From positions 61,671 to 125,670 of the forward strand of contig JADDOH010000471.1 of the NCBI GenBank assembly GCA_016648135.1: 64,000 nucleotides of DNA, read 5' to 3'. This stretch comes from Agrypnia vestita. Lineage: Eukaryota; Arthropoda; Insecta; Trichoptera; Phryganeidae. Shown one piece after another: positions 22,501 through 32,345 of the stretch; within the stretch, counting starts at the first letter, position 1; every line of letters starts with the position of its first letter. The notes below the pieces were generated by a model, which worked only from the letters and a program-made list of their open reading frames with translations, was not told the origin of the DNA and searched no databases. A program made the position numbers and the translations under genes.

Positions 22501-25500
22501 ACAATATTACAATAAATTACTAAAAATGATTGCTGATTTAATATTTACACATTTAATAAAATTATGTCATCAGTAAAAAAAAGGAAAATACCCTACCTGG
22601 GAGAGGAGAATGAAAGACATTTCTGAGATACCCTGACGGCAGATCATCTTCTGACACATTCATCATTGACTGTACGTGTTCCATTTCAATATGTTTGGCC
22701 CTTTCTTTTCGTCCTTGGCGATATCTTGCCACAAGTGCTATGATGGAAGTAGTCAGTATGATGGCTACTGCAACGCCTGCAGCTATACTTAAAACAGAAA
22801 ACAGATCGTCCCGCGTTTCATCAGAGTCCTCACTTCCAGCCACAGATGTGATCTGTTCTGGTTCAGTCAATACGTGCTTGACTTCTTCAGTTTGCTCGTC
22901 AGTTACAATGACGTTAGAATGAGTTGCATTGGCCATTGGAGATACTGTCCGTCCTTGAGATTTCAATTTCTTGATAAATACATTGGATTTTTCTGTTGTT
23001 CCCTCATTTATAATAAACGCCTGATTGTACTTCTTATTGAATAGAGTTTGATCTCTGCCCGAATCCATTATTATTCTTACTGGAATAGTGATCATTTTAC
23101 TTTCATGTAAATGTTTCCCTTTTGAAGGTAATAATTTTCTTGTTGAATTGTGGATTGTCGGCGAGGTAACGGTTTTAAATATTCTAGAGTTTGTTTCATT
23201 ACTGTTTCCTGCCGAATGCAGAGTTATATTTAAAATGTCCGATTCTACTTTATATATTTTTGAATGTTTTCTTTTAGCAGTCGAAACTGTGGTTTTTAAT
23301 ACGGTAAATGGACTCTCTGTTTTACTAGTTATATCTGTTGTGTCTACAATTACCTTTCTAGTAATGTTTTGAGTTGTTAAAATTTTTGGTGAGTCTGTTG
23401 TTATTAGAAATACATCTTTTAAATCAGGACTTTCTATCTGTGATATCGGAATGTCTTTTACCAAAGATGTTACATTACCAATATGTGTTTCGTTGTTCGG
23501 TTTTGAAATTTCCACGTTTGGAATACTCGTGCGTTGAGTGGTACTTTTGATGTCGGGTCGTCTGTTTGTTACTGGAATCGTTTTGGTAGGATTTGGGAGT
23601 TTTGTTGTAGGTTTGGTGGTATATTGCAAATTGGTCGTTATGAAATTCGGTACTATGGTTACATGGTGGGATATTTGGGTAGTATTTGGAACTGATGTTG
23701 ATTTATGATGATTTTCTTCAGTAGTTTCAAAAAACTTAATGTCTTTTGTTATGGCTTTTTCGCTAGTAATCACGATTTGTGTGTATGGTGTTGTTATATT
23801 AATGTCTCGTTGATTAAAATTTGTATCACTCGTATTATTTGACAGAGTTTTTGGCCGTTTTGTATGGGCGTGCATTGGGGTACTCCAGTCAAAAAGAATT
23901 TTGATTCCATTTTTAGAACTTCCGAATGTGTACAAAGGAGTAGTTATGGTTGTTGAATCTTTATGAACGTTACAACTGGAAATAAACGAGAATATTTAAA
24001 CAATAACATTAAAAAGGTAACATTCAGATTTATTATATATTTGCTTGATTCAAGTTATATTTCCATAAACTTTGAGATTTTTGTAGAAGTAATTTAAGTT
24101 GTACCTGGGGCCTAACCATCCGTCCAAGCAAATACATTTTCCGTTTAGAGCATCGCAGTTAGAATTTTCTGGACATCTGCATTCCTGGTGACAACTGGCT
24201 CCCCACCGGTCATCTGGGCAATCTAAATTGCACAATTTGTGTAGAATAAAATAAGAAAATTTCAAAATTAATCAATGAAAATTTACATCGTTTCAATAAT
24301 CAACATTGATCAACATCAATCAACATCTTTTACATCATACAATTTAGAAAAGTATATATTTTTATATCACCAACACCTTATGAAATAATGAATAAATTCA
24401 TTGAAAACACTCTCACATAACTTGGAAACAATAAAATATTTGTTAAAAATATAATCACCTTTGTCGCAATTATCCCCCGTCAGTCCCTCGGGGCACTTGG
24501 GTCTACACCTGTCCTCTTCTTCCTGGAATCCTTCACAGCATACTTCCACAGTCTTCGTCTGCTGAACTGTCTAAAGATACATTTAATATAAATGGAATAT
24601 TTAAAATAATATAAAACAACAAATAATATAAAAATGCGTGTACGATGATATGATAGAATGGGAAGTGGGAAGGAAAAATTCAAGAATTGGAAATGTCAAC
24701 ATATGTAATAACGTATTTAAAATGACTTTTAAACAAATGAAATTTAAGATTTATACATAGGTATACACAATATCTCAGAGACGAAAGCAGCTCACTCTTA
24801 AAGGACATAACTAGGTACCCATTAAAAAAAATACTTATTTGTTTACATCATTAATGGAGCATTATTTTTCTCATCGTTATTCATATGTATCTATTTTCCC
24901 ATCACTATGTGTATCTTCTAAACTGTAGAATTTCTATATAATTAAAGTCTATTTCATGGTCAATGGGTTGCAGTGATGTACCCTAAACCAATAGGCCATA
25001 TGCTTCAGGCTCTGTAAAGTAATAAGTACTAGTATTTAGTCGTTTCTGGGACACATTTTATAAGACTTTTATGCACTCGAAAATACATTAGTTTAATCTG
25101 ATAATTGATATATACCTGAACTTTCCACATCTCTCTCATTTCAGTATGGACAGTGGAACATTTTGGGGGGAAGTCGAAGCACCAGGAGTAGGTCCTCACG
25201 GACACGGGCTGTTGGTACTTCACCCTTGTGGTCAGAGAGTAGCTGAAAATTTCATCAGATTTAATTATATTACGATATGGACTGTCTGAATATATTATGG
25301 AAAATATAAAAATGTCTGAATATATTATAAAAATATGTAAAATTAAGAACTGAGATTGTCTCGGAAACAACGGTAAACAACGGAGAAGCAATTTAATTGA
25401 TAGGAAAGTTGAAAACAATGCAAAGTTAGAAAGAAGAAGACAGTCACCATTTATATGTAAGTAACAGACCCAATGCAGAATAAGCATTGATTGAGAAAGC

Positions 25501-26183
25501 TACAGCAACAAGGGAACCATATGTGGCGTTTTGGCCCTCCAAAGAATTATTCTATATTAGTCTATACGCTGTTTTCCTCCGGTCCTATGGATTTTTAAGA
25601 TAGATATTTTTTTATCACTCCATATTAGCTAGGTTAAGTTAGGTTAGGTTCACGACAGTTATTATTTCAATAAACCTTAAGACACTCTCATATCATTAAA
25701 CAAAGTATAGAGCTCGTTCGTTTTTTATTCTTAGAATTGCTCTGTGGTTGAAATCAATCAAAAGTCTTATATCGTTTCTATAATTTGCTTTACAAAGCTT
25801 TGCAAGGAAACAATGGCGTTATTTTTTTTCACCTTAATTAACTCGCATGAACTGACTATTCAAGAAACTATAATCTATATAAATAGATGCTAGAAACTAG
25901 ACACAATATGTAGACATGCGGTTAATAGCTTTTATAATATTATTTTTCATCAGTTAACAGTATTATTTTCTTTATATAAATTATAAAAATTTCTTTCTGT
26001 ATACAGTTTCACAAGTAGGTCATTGATGTTATAGATTAGTTTAAATGGGTATGAGTCAATAAAGTAGAATGAAAAAATATAATCTTACTTTTGTTGTTCA
26101 GAACACACGTTCGATCCAATGAGTCCACTAGCACACTGGACGATCCCTGCTAGAACAAGGACTGTAACTGTGAAAGGACTCAT
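16054..26183 (-). CDS. NimA: Nimrod A-like phagocytosis receptor (EMI, EGF, mucin-like stalk, TM)
   Basis: Seven exons on the minus strand: 26183-26089, 25242-25116, 24570-24459, 24222-24105, 23975-22597, 19231-19127 and 16403-16054. Every junction is GT/AG and the phases join to 762 codons with a TAA stop. Residues 1-20 are a signal peptide. Residues 25-90 form an EMI domain (NVC at 25-27, SWC ending at 53, PPKC ending at 60, CCEGF at 85-89). An RCRPKCPEGLTGDNC segment follows. An eight-cysteine laminin-type EGF domain lies at 113-152. About 155-540 is a Thr/Ser-rich, N-glycosylation-rich stalk within one 1379-nt exon. The transmembrane helix is about 542-566. The ~195-residue tail has a basic start, a PKPPRP stretch and tyrosine motifs YDLP (672), YSNV (679) and YDEI (737). 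EMI plus CCxGY plus few EGF repeats fits NimA; Draper has many more EGF repeats. Its role as an engulfment or scavenger receptor is inferred from the family. Introns carry TEs and two tRNA genes. The model is read by eye without transcript support. Confidence 0.87.
16541..16572. repeat. (TA)n microsatellite in intron 6
   Basis: About 16 TA units in the intron between the last two coding exons of the NimA-like gene. Confidence 0.9.
16790..17760 (+). pseudogene. Decayed non-LTR retrotransposon (LINE), C-terminal half
   Basis: Broken reading frames give, in order: 'GVRMERLTISCLLYVDGA' (the YADD active-site region mutated to YVDG), 'KVMVFERNERMTK', 'YLGSMFTREGKLENDVERRV', 'NRRHPRKTGHGHKNQ', 'RACMRRYM' and 'VWHSNLSAYPSEK'. 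This order is that of reverse transcriptase palm, thumb and C-terminus in a LINE family I remember as common in moths. Many stops and frameshifts. It lies in intron 6 of the NimA-like gene, opposite in strand. Related C-terminal scraps occur at 11945-12260, 40681-40885 and 45895-45965. Confidence 0.7.
18294..18610. mobile_element. MITE family M1, full-length copy
   Basis: The left end 'gctattctgaaaatagcaat' and the right end are inverted copies. The arms run about 130 bp inward, sharing 'ttgacag', 'ataacattgt', 'gccgccaattt' and 'gtttgaaattaatgaattca' words. No coding capacity. It is in intron 6 of the NimA-like gene. Confidence 0.8.
19401..19481 (-). repeat. tRNA-derived SINE head (family S2), Asp-like
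   Basis: On the minus strand, 'ggcctcgtagcccagtgg' (A box) and 'ccgggttcgattcccggt' (B box and T stem) are well formed, and the acceptor strands can pair with G-U steps. The anticodon arm around TTGTCAC (anticodon GTC) pairs poorly, and related heads recur at 13467 and 40545. I therefore call a SINE head rather than a functional tRNA-Asp gene. It lies in intron 5 of the NimA-like gene. Confidence 0.65.
20297..20338 (-). ncRNA. Hammerhead-ribozyme-like motif, core intact
   Basis: Minus strand: stem I ACACC/GGTGT; core CTGATGA; one extra T; stem II GGAAA/TTTCC with GGTT loop; GAA; one-base-pair stem III around CACG; T at the cleavage position. All core bases are conserved except for the inserted nucleotide before stem II, as in the copy at 4796-4840. 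Confidence 0.65.
20666..20707 (+). ncRNA. Degenerate hammerhead-ribozyme-like motif
   Basis: Same layout as 20297-20338, in the opposite arm. Stem I ACACC/GGTGT and GAAACATG are kept, but the core reads CTAACGA (G5 changed) and stem II has a mismatch, so it is probably inactive. Confidence 0.55.
21405..21477 (-). tRNA. tRNA-Ile (anticodon AAT)
   Basis: A 73-nt cloverleaf: acceptor GGCCCAT/ATGGGCC, D stem GCTC/GAGC, anticodon stem TCGTG/CGCGA with loop CTAATAA (AAT at 21443-21441), T arm GCGGG-TTCGATC-CCCTC (one mispair in the T stem). The A and B boxes are intact and there is no intron. It lies within intron 5 of the NimA-like gene, on the same strand. Confidence 0.95.
22277..22348 (+). tRNA. 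tRNA-Trp (anticodon CCA)
   Basis: A 72-nt cloverleaf: acceptor GACTCCG/CGGGGTC, D stem GCGC/GCGC, anticodon stem TCTGA/TCAGA with loop CTCCAGA (CCA at 22309-22311), T loop TTCAAAT, discriminator A, then a T-run soon after as polymerase III terminator. The body closely follows the conserved animal tRNA-Trp. It is in intron 5 of the NimA-like gene, antisense to it. Confidence 0.96.
25243..26088. other. Intron 1 of the NimA-like gene
   Basis: AT-rich intron between the signal-peptide exon and the EMI exon. I see no element inside that I can classify. Confidence 0.5.
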
Positions 26184-26994
26184 TTCTCGTTCCTGTGTCT
26201 CCCTATTCTGTGGATACACATCCTTGCCAGGCGCTCGCGCCAGCATCAGTTGAAGATCTTTCCATTCCGAACATTGTCGAAACTCATTTCACTGGACGAA
26301 ATTGTTCCACAAACATGGCTAATGCATGAAATTATTTATTTATTTTTCGTTTGTTTGTTTTTCATTTTTTATTAGTCGCAGTAATTGTTATACTATTTTG
26401 TACATTTTATATGCTTTAAAAAGTTGTAGAATAGTTCCATGAAGTGACTTCTGCTTTTTTAATTAAATAAGACTCGATTCATTTACCTTTAGGCGGAATT
26501 TACTCGAAGTGGATACTCTAAAAAACATGAAGTTTTACGAAACTATTTAGGTATATGTATTGTTTCATGGTTACGAATCTAAATAAAAAACAATATTATA
26601 AAAATAGTAATACGAGTATAACCGTGTCAAAAAGAAAGAAGGCAATATGATATAATTAAGACAAGATATTATAGTGTAAAAAAATCTTTCACTCTTCATC
26701 ACTTATTATATTGTATTCACAGATGTCACCAAGGCCACATGAGTAAATATGAAGTATGTATCTCTTAATTACTGTGATATTTATCATATTCTAGAATAAA
26801 TAATTAAGTTGAATTATTTCCAACATATATGTTTCACATGCAATAGATTTTGTGCATTATGTACATGCATAGTAATTAAATTAGTTAATTACAGTTATGT
26901 TGCAGGTTTCATATTTGAAGCATTGATTTAGTAGTTAGACATTTTAATAACGAATATAAAGCTCTAACTCAAAAAAAACTAAATCTAAATATAT
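26184..26994. other. 5' flank of the NimA-like gene
   Basis: A GC-richer stretch at 26200-26285, just upstream of the start codon (minus direction), probably holds the 5'UTR and promoter. I cannot identify a TATA box or initiator with confidence. The rest is AT-rich with nothing recognised. Confidence 0.35.
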
Positions 26995-27245
26995 CGGCCG
27001 TATTCTGAAAATAGCAATAGGTATTTCTATTTCGGTGTCTTTACAGTTATTGTATAGGTAATGCTGTAAGTTTTGACTTCTTAAGTTTGACAGCTTTGAA
27101 ATTAATGAATTCAACCAATCAGAAAACTCTAAAAAGTTATTTACAATTTGTGAATAACTTAACCCTTGTTTAAGTTTTAGAGCTTTCTGATCGACTGAAT
27201 TCATCAATTTCAAACCTATCAAACTTAAAACATTAAAATATTACA
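26995..27245. mobile_element. MITE family M1, copy 3
   Basis: Starts 'cggccgtattctgaaaatag'. Left-arm words and their inverted partners ('tttcaaacctatcaaactta') are present, but the last ~70 bp of the right arm are missing where the next copy begins. Confidence 0.75.
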
Positions 27246-27250
27246 CCATT

Positions 27251-27531
27251 CGGCTATATTCTGAAATAAGCAATATTGCTATTTCTGTACCTCGACGATT
27301 ATTGAATAACATTGTAATGCCGCCAATTTTGACGTTTTAACAGGTTTGAAAATAATTCAATCAGAAAGCTGTAAAACGTAAACGAACATTAAGTTATTTA
27401 TAATTATGAATAATGAGCTTCTAAATAATTGAATTATGTAATTAATTTCAAACCTGTCAAATTCAAAAAGTCAAAATTGGCGGTATTACAATATTATACA
27501 ATAACTGTCAATATACAGAAATAGCAATATA
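27251..27531. mobile_element. MITE family M1, copy 4
   Basis: Both inverted arms are present: 'cggctatattctgaaataag' on the left and 'ctgtcaatatacagaaatag' on the right, with 'gccgccaattttgacgtttt' mirrored inside. It directly follows copy 3 in head-to-tail arrangement. Confidence 0.8.
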
Positions 27532-27589
27532 ACTTTTTATTTCGTTGATTATCTTGACATTCAATATTTTAAATGTACCTATATAATGG

Positions 27590-27766
27590 TGGACCACTTT
27601 CCATTCAAGAAAGACAATCAAAATAATTTGTCTAAGCCGTGTGTACGAGGTACATTTTTTCATTGTGTTAGTGTTTTTACCCATAAACACCAATACAACG
27701 AAACAATGTGGGTCGTACACCCGGCTTACACACATACTAATTCGATTGTCTTTCTTGCAAGGCGAT
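27590..27766. mobile_element. Palindromic MITE family P, copy 2 (uninterrupted)
   Basis: Imperfect inverted arms run from 'ttccattcaagaaagacaat' to 'gattgtctttcttgcaagg'. The centre 'caccaatacaacgaaacaat' is continuous, whereas copy 1 at 10651-11576 is split there by a TA-flanked insert. Confidence 0.75.
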
Positions 27767-29920
27767 CTTGATTACGGCACCCTGGCAATGTCGCTAGGGG
27801 CCGCAATTGTCTTCATTTTTAAAACACCGTGGGTCGGTAATTTATTAATTGATTAAATAATTTAGTTTGCGTCATTTTAACAAGATATCCATATTTAAAA
27901 TATATGAAACATGATGAATAAGTTTTAAAACAATGTAGGTATTTCCAAACAAAAATGTGATAAAAAACGCAAGAGAAGATATGAGAAAAAATGCAGATAT
28001 TTTCTCACTTTACCGTTGAGCATTGTTTACCTAATGTTGACTTACTTACATATGTATTAATAATAATAATTACAAGTAACTTTATTTAAATAACCACTAA
28101 GTTATTTTATGTAACACACATGTATCGATTTATTTATCTTTTTAGAATCGATAAGATAACAAGGTCATAAACCCATAAAAGATTTCAAGTTACGTGGCAA
28201 ACTCCAAGAGGTTTTACGACAGCGTGTTGAGCGAGAATAAAATAACATCGCCATTGCTTAAAAAATACTAACTTCTCGGAATGTGCTTATCATATTATTA
28301 ACACTTAGCTTTTTACTTATTTTTTTACTAAATTTTAAAAAGCACCGCTTTAAACCTAACAAAGAATGAATAAAAATTAACAATAACTTAGAAAACGTAG
28401 AAATCCAAAAAAAAACGTCTAAAATAAAAATTAATAACATTACGATCCCTAACACTTCAGCCATACTGTCAATATTCCTATAAACGACAGAAAAAGCCCC
28501 TTCCCCAAACATTCCACCGTCCCTCTACCTGAATAAGTTGAAAACACGCTGAGTTTAGAAATTTTATTAATAAATAAATAAAAATAAACTCCCGATGGGA
28601 GAATTACTGCTCTTTTTGAAACTAACATAATAAATAATTGAATGTGTGTGTACATACTACAAAGTTCAGTTTTGTGATTTTTTTTATAATAATAATGTGT
28701 TTAATTATTCCAGCGTAAGCTGGTTGAATGTGCAATACCTAGTCTGTCATATAAGTATATAAGTAATCGCAAGTTACATTAAAAATTAAAAAAGTTACAC
28801 AAAAATTATTCATCTAAAGCAGAAGAAGGGAATGATACAAAGGAAATGAGAAAATAAGAAGAAAAAAATAAGTAATACAAAAATAAAAATGCTATTTATT
28901 TTAGCGTGTGACCTCAAAAAGGTTCACGACCCCTAGGTTAGATTATCTGTGATCCTAGTTGAAAGCCAATGATCCCAATTTGGAGTCCTTTGATAGCATC
29001 GCGAGAGTATATTACTTAATGGCCTCTTGCTACCAAACGCTTCTTAAAGTTCTTTACAATATATTATTTAATGAAGCTAAAACGGTGTATACATATATAT
29101 TACACGTAGGTATCATCCGGTCGTGTTACCACAGGGGGTTGGTAGTGAGGGTAGAAAGTGAAATACATTTAGGCAGACAAAAATCGACAGACTAAATTAC
29201 GCAGTAAAAAGTGAATGTTTGAAATAGACTCTAAAAACGATAGGGTAAATAAAAGTGATAACTTGATTGACTTCATTGGCCTTGGAACCCTCGCACAAAT
29301 AATGAATTAATTAAGTACTGACAAAAAGAGTCAAAATTACAGTATTTCTAAACTTAAAAAAATATTCATTTTCTAACCTTTACGCACTACGAGATTGTCC
29401 ATTGATTACAATTATTATCCATGATGTGGTTCGAGAATTCAGAAAAATTGTTTCTAGTCAGACAACGATCGAAATCAAATATTAAAAAAATGCAAACTTT
29501 TATGTCGCTTATCTCCTTAACTGTTGACATTTCACCAAAAGTTTATAGAATATTTTCTATTCAAAATTGAATGAAGATGACTCCCCCAAGTTTTTGCTAC
29601 TAGCTATGAGACACCCTATATAGATTTTGTGTGAAATAGCACATTATCGAAATGGCCGCCTCGATTCTACTTCCAGACTGCCACTCTATTTACCTAGCCC
29701 AACATTATATATAATATTTTTAAAAACTTGGATACTTATAAAATGTGTTTTAAAAAATGCGCTTTCAGACATTTCGCAACTGGTAATGATACCTCTATAT
29801 TTTATTTTTTAAAAGCTATGTATGCTAACTTGTCAATGAGAAAAACATTAACAGATGTCTCTAGCAGAGACTATAGTAATATACGAAAGGATCTTGATTC
29901 AAACATACCTATATATAAAA
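27767..29920. other. AT-rich spacer without recognised genes
   Basis: Several open stretches of 60-85 codons (for example 28258-28655 minus and 28959-29195 plus) lack family resemblance, splice context or codon bias. No RNA gene or classifiable repeat is seen. Confidence 0.4.
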
Positions 29921-30106
29921 CTTTCAAAAAATTTGATAATGTGTGGATGTCTGAAGATGGAATTGGTGAATGTTGCATCGTGTACAGTGATCACTTAAGT
30001 CAGCTCACACAGGTTGATAGCCCTGAGCCATCGTATAGGAGACTTCCATCTACTTTTCTCATATATAAAATAGCTTCGCTTCTGTGAGACTTCTGTAATT
30101 TATTCT
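29921..30106 (+). repeat. Dispersed repeat R1, copy 4
   Basis: Carries 'ggaattggtgaatgttgcat', 'cagctcacacaggttgatag' and 'cttctgtgagacttctgtaa'. It shares the upstream segment 'aaaatttgataatgtgtgga' with the inverted copy at 3931-4120, extending the repeat to about 200 bp. Confidence 0.75.
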
Positions 30107-30404
30107 TAATTAATTGATCATTTAATGCTTGCTTATGGCAGAACTAAGAGAACGATTCCCTGTATAGGTAGGTATATCTAAGTAATGATATTGCATATCC
30201 ATAAATTATCTCGTAAAATTATATATATTTTGGTAATTAAAACATTATCAACTCAAATAATATAAATAAACTATGTAAAAATTGGGCATTTAATGCTTGC
30301 ATAGAGCAGAACTAAAATAATGATCCCAAATATATCAACTCAAAGATAAAACAAGTATCTAGGCGTGGAATAGAGAACGCTACGTATTAATTGATTAGTT
30401 AAAA

Positions 30405-30930
30405 AAAATTTAATTGGTTGAGCAACTTTTTAGATTGACATTTTAAAAAAATAATTGTTTTATTTGTTTTAATCTACTATATTCATTCATTACACTTACA
30501 TTTCTGAGTAATCTTGGTTTTTCTGAATTTGCAAATCATTTATTAGAAAATGATAACGGTTTTTATAAATATTTAAGTCTTTCTATTTCACGCATAAATA
30601 ATTTTCGTCTGAAATTGAATAATTTAGAATAATTAGAAATTAGTAAAGCATATAAAAGTAAACAAAATAGTATTAATAATCAATTAAATTTAACTACTTG
30701 TCCAATTCTAAAAAAAAATCCGATAATTTTGTGTAATTAAGAACTACAGCAATAATATTAATTTTTTTTTAAATAATATAGAAAAGCAAAAAAACAAAAG
30801 ACATCATTCATTTTGATATTTTGACATTTATGCAACACCTTGACGATGGAAAGGTTTTTCCGAAACATGTAGGTGTAACTAATGAATATAGTAGATTAAA
30901 CCAAATAATACTTTTTTTTAAAATTAGTAA
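30405..30930. mobile_element. Penelope-like foldback element, copy 2
   Basis: Same order as 20205-20765: left inverted arm ('taatctactatattcattca'), endonuclease-tail fragment (EFANHLLENDNGF and NNFRLKLNNLE type reading), right arm with ribozyme-like motif and 'gaatatagtagattaaacca'. The left arm has lost its ribozyme core. Confidence 0.65.
30835..30876 (+). ncRNA. Degenerate hammerhead-ribozyme-like motif
   Basis: Stem I ACACC/GGTGT, stem II GGAAA/TTTCC with GGTT loop and GAAACATG are perfect, but the core reads TTGACGA (C3 changed to T). The extra T before stem II is again present. Confidence 0.6.
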
Positions 30931-31590
30931 TAGTTATAAAATGCATAAACAAGAATTTCGTAGAATTGTGGTGATGTTGCACGCGAAGTAAATAATAAGG
31001 TCGGTTAATGAAATAAACGGGTGCAGAACACATGGCTTTCGGTTAGAGTGACATTTAGTTACATCAATGGCTGCACCATGTGTGCACGAATCTAATTAGC
31101 GTCTGTTTATACCATCCAGAACGTTACGTAACATCTGTCACCGGAACAAGTCCACTCGATGTAATGTGTACAAGGGTTCCCACAATTGAACGCAGTTATG
31201 CAGAAAGCATCCAACCCAAAAAAATGGAACTGACAAAATGGCTTCTAAAAATTTGAACCTACTACAACCACAAAAATTCGTCGATATTTAATTCAGTATT
31301 GCATATTTTTTTTGCATAGGGCTCATTATAAAGATGATTTTCAATTTAATTATAAGAGTAAACTTAAGTACGAAGATATAACGCGTTTTACAGGTTGGAT
31401 TATTTATACAAAAAGTCTGAATGTACAAAAAAAAGTGCTTATTCTTTCTAAGCGGATTTTATGTTCTATGAATTTAATAAAGCATGAAGTAAAACGTATT
31501 ACCTGAGGCGTAGAAAACGTTCAATCCCTTTAGATGTTTTCTACAATTAATTATTATCGTGTAGTAACATTAGAATTTAAAAGTTGCATA
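30931..31590. other. Spacer without recognised features
   Basis: A GC-richer stretch at 31010-31160 has no open frame that I recognise. A 64-codon open stretch at 31312-31506 is AT-rich and unsupported. Confidence 0.35.
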
Positions 31591-31718
31591 ATTCATTACA
31601 TGGATCTTCTGGTTTGTGTTTTCTGGGGTATTATGCCGTACCGCACGGCACGGCATAATACCCCAAACCAGAAGATTTTGAGTGACCGTGAAAACCTAAG
31701 AACATTCATTACATGGAT
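31591..31718. mobile_element. Small foldback insertion flanked by 15-bp direct repeats
   Basis: ATTCATTACATGGAT occurs at 31591-31605 and again at 31704-31718. Between them is a hairpin: TGGGGTATTATGCCGT at 31624-31639 with its exact complement at 31650-31665, plus an outer arm pair CTTCTGGTTT/AAACCAGAAG. The direct repeats look like a target-site duplication. A related foldback lies at 50684-50835. Confidence 0.55.
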
Positions 31719-32089
31719 GTTTTTAAGCAATATTTTTGTCAGCAGTCAAACCACTATTTTGAGTTTAACAGTTAATTTAACGGTGATGGCCGTGACGTGG
31801 GTTAGAAAAATATTGAATTTACAAAAAAATTATAAAACTTAGAGCTTGAACGTTTTCAGCAAATAAAGATATTTTATTGAGCTGTCCAAATCCGAGATAT
31901 CCAAATTTTAGCATTTTGTGGAATGGATGCTTTCTACATAATTACGTCCAATTGAAATGTCCGAACCATGAATGTAGCTAGCGTTTGAAATATAAAGCTG
32001 TTCGAAAAATATGTTAAAAGCTTTTAATTTTTTTTTAAATCTGAAATACTTGGTATATTTGTGTTACGAATTTTTCGCAACTTTCTTAG

Positions 32090-32345
32090 TTATGAACATA
32101 AAATAATCCTTTTATGTTTCAGTTAAAGTTAAATTAGGAAGTTTATGTTAAAGTTAAATTAGGAAAACCGGTTAAATGAAACTGTAAAATTGTTTTATCT
32201 GTCATTGTCAAACTGACTTAATTGTGTCCAATCTGTGTCTTTCTTTAATTGTGGGAGACATTTAACTATTTTTCTGTATATATTTTGTCTTATCAAGCAA
32301 TTATGTCTCCCTGTTGGAAGACCGAATAAAATAAAATAAAAATAA
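32090..32345 (+). repeat. 3' tail of an unclassified retroelement
   Basis: Ends 'gaccgaataaaataaaataa', matching 95-172 (minus). It includes a local direct duplication of 'ttaaagttaaattaggaa' at about 32125-32165. No coding sequence. Confidence 0.5.

Noticed and set aside
24050..24683. Separate small EGF- or Cys-rich genes on the minus strand
   Set aside because: These frames are exons 3 and 4 of the NimA-like gene with read-through into introns. Phase and splice sites join them to the larger model.
16054..26183. Draper/MEGF10 orthologue
   Set aside because: Only one EGF domain follows the EMI/CCxGF region, whereas Draper-type proteins carry many. The long mucin-like stalk and the neighbouring Nimrod-like exon favour NimA.
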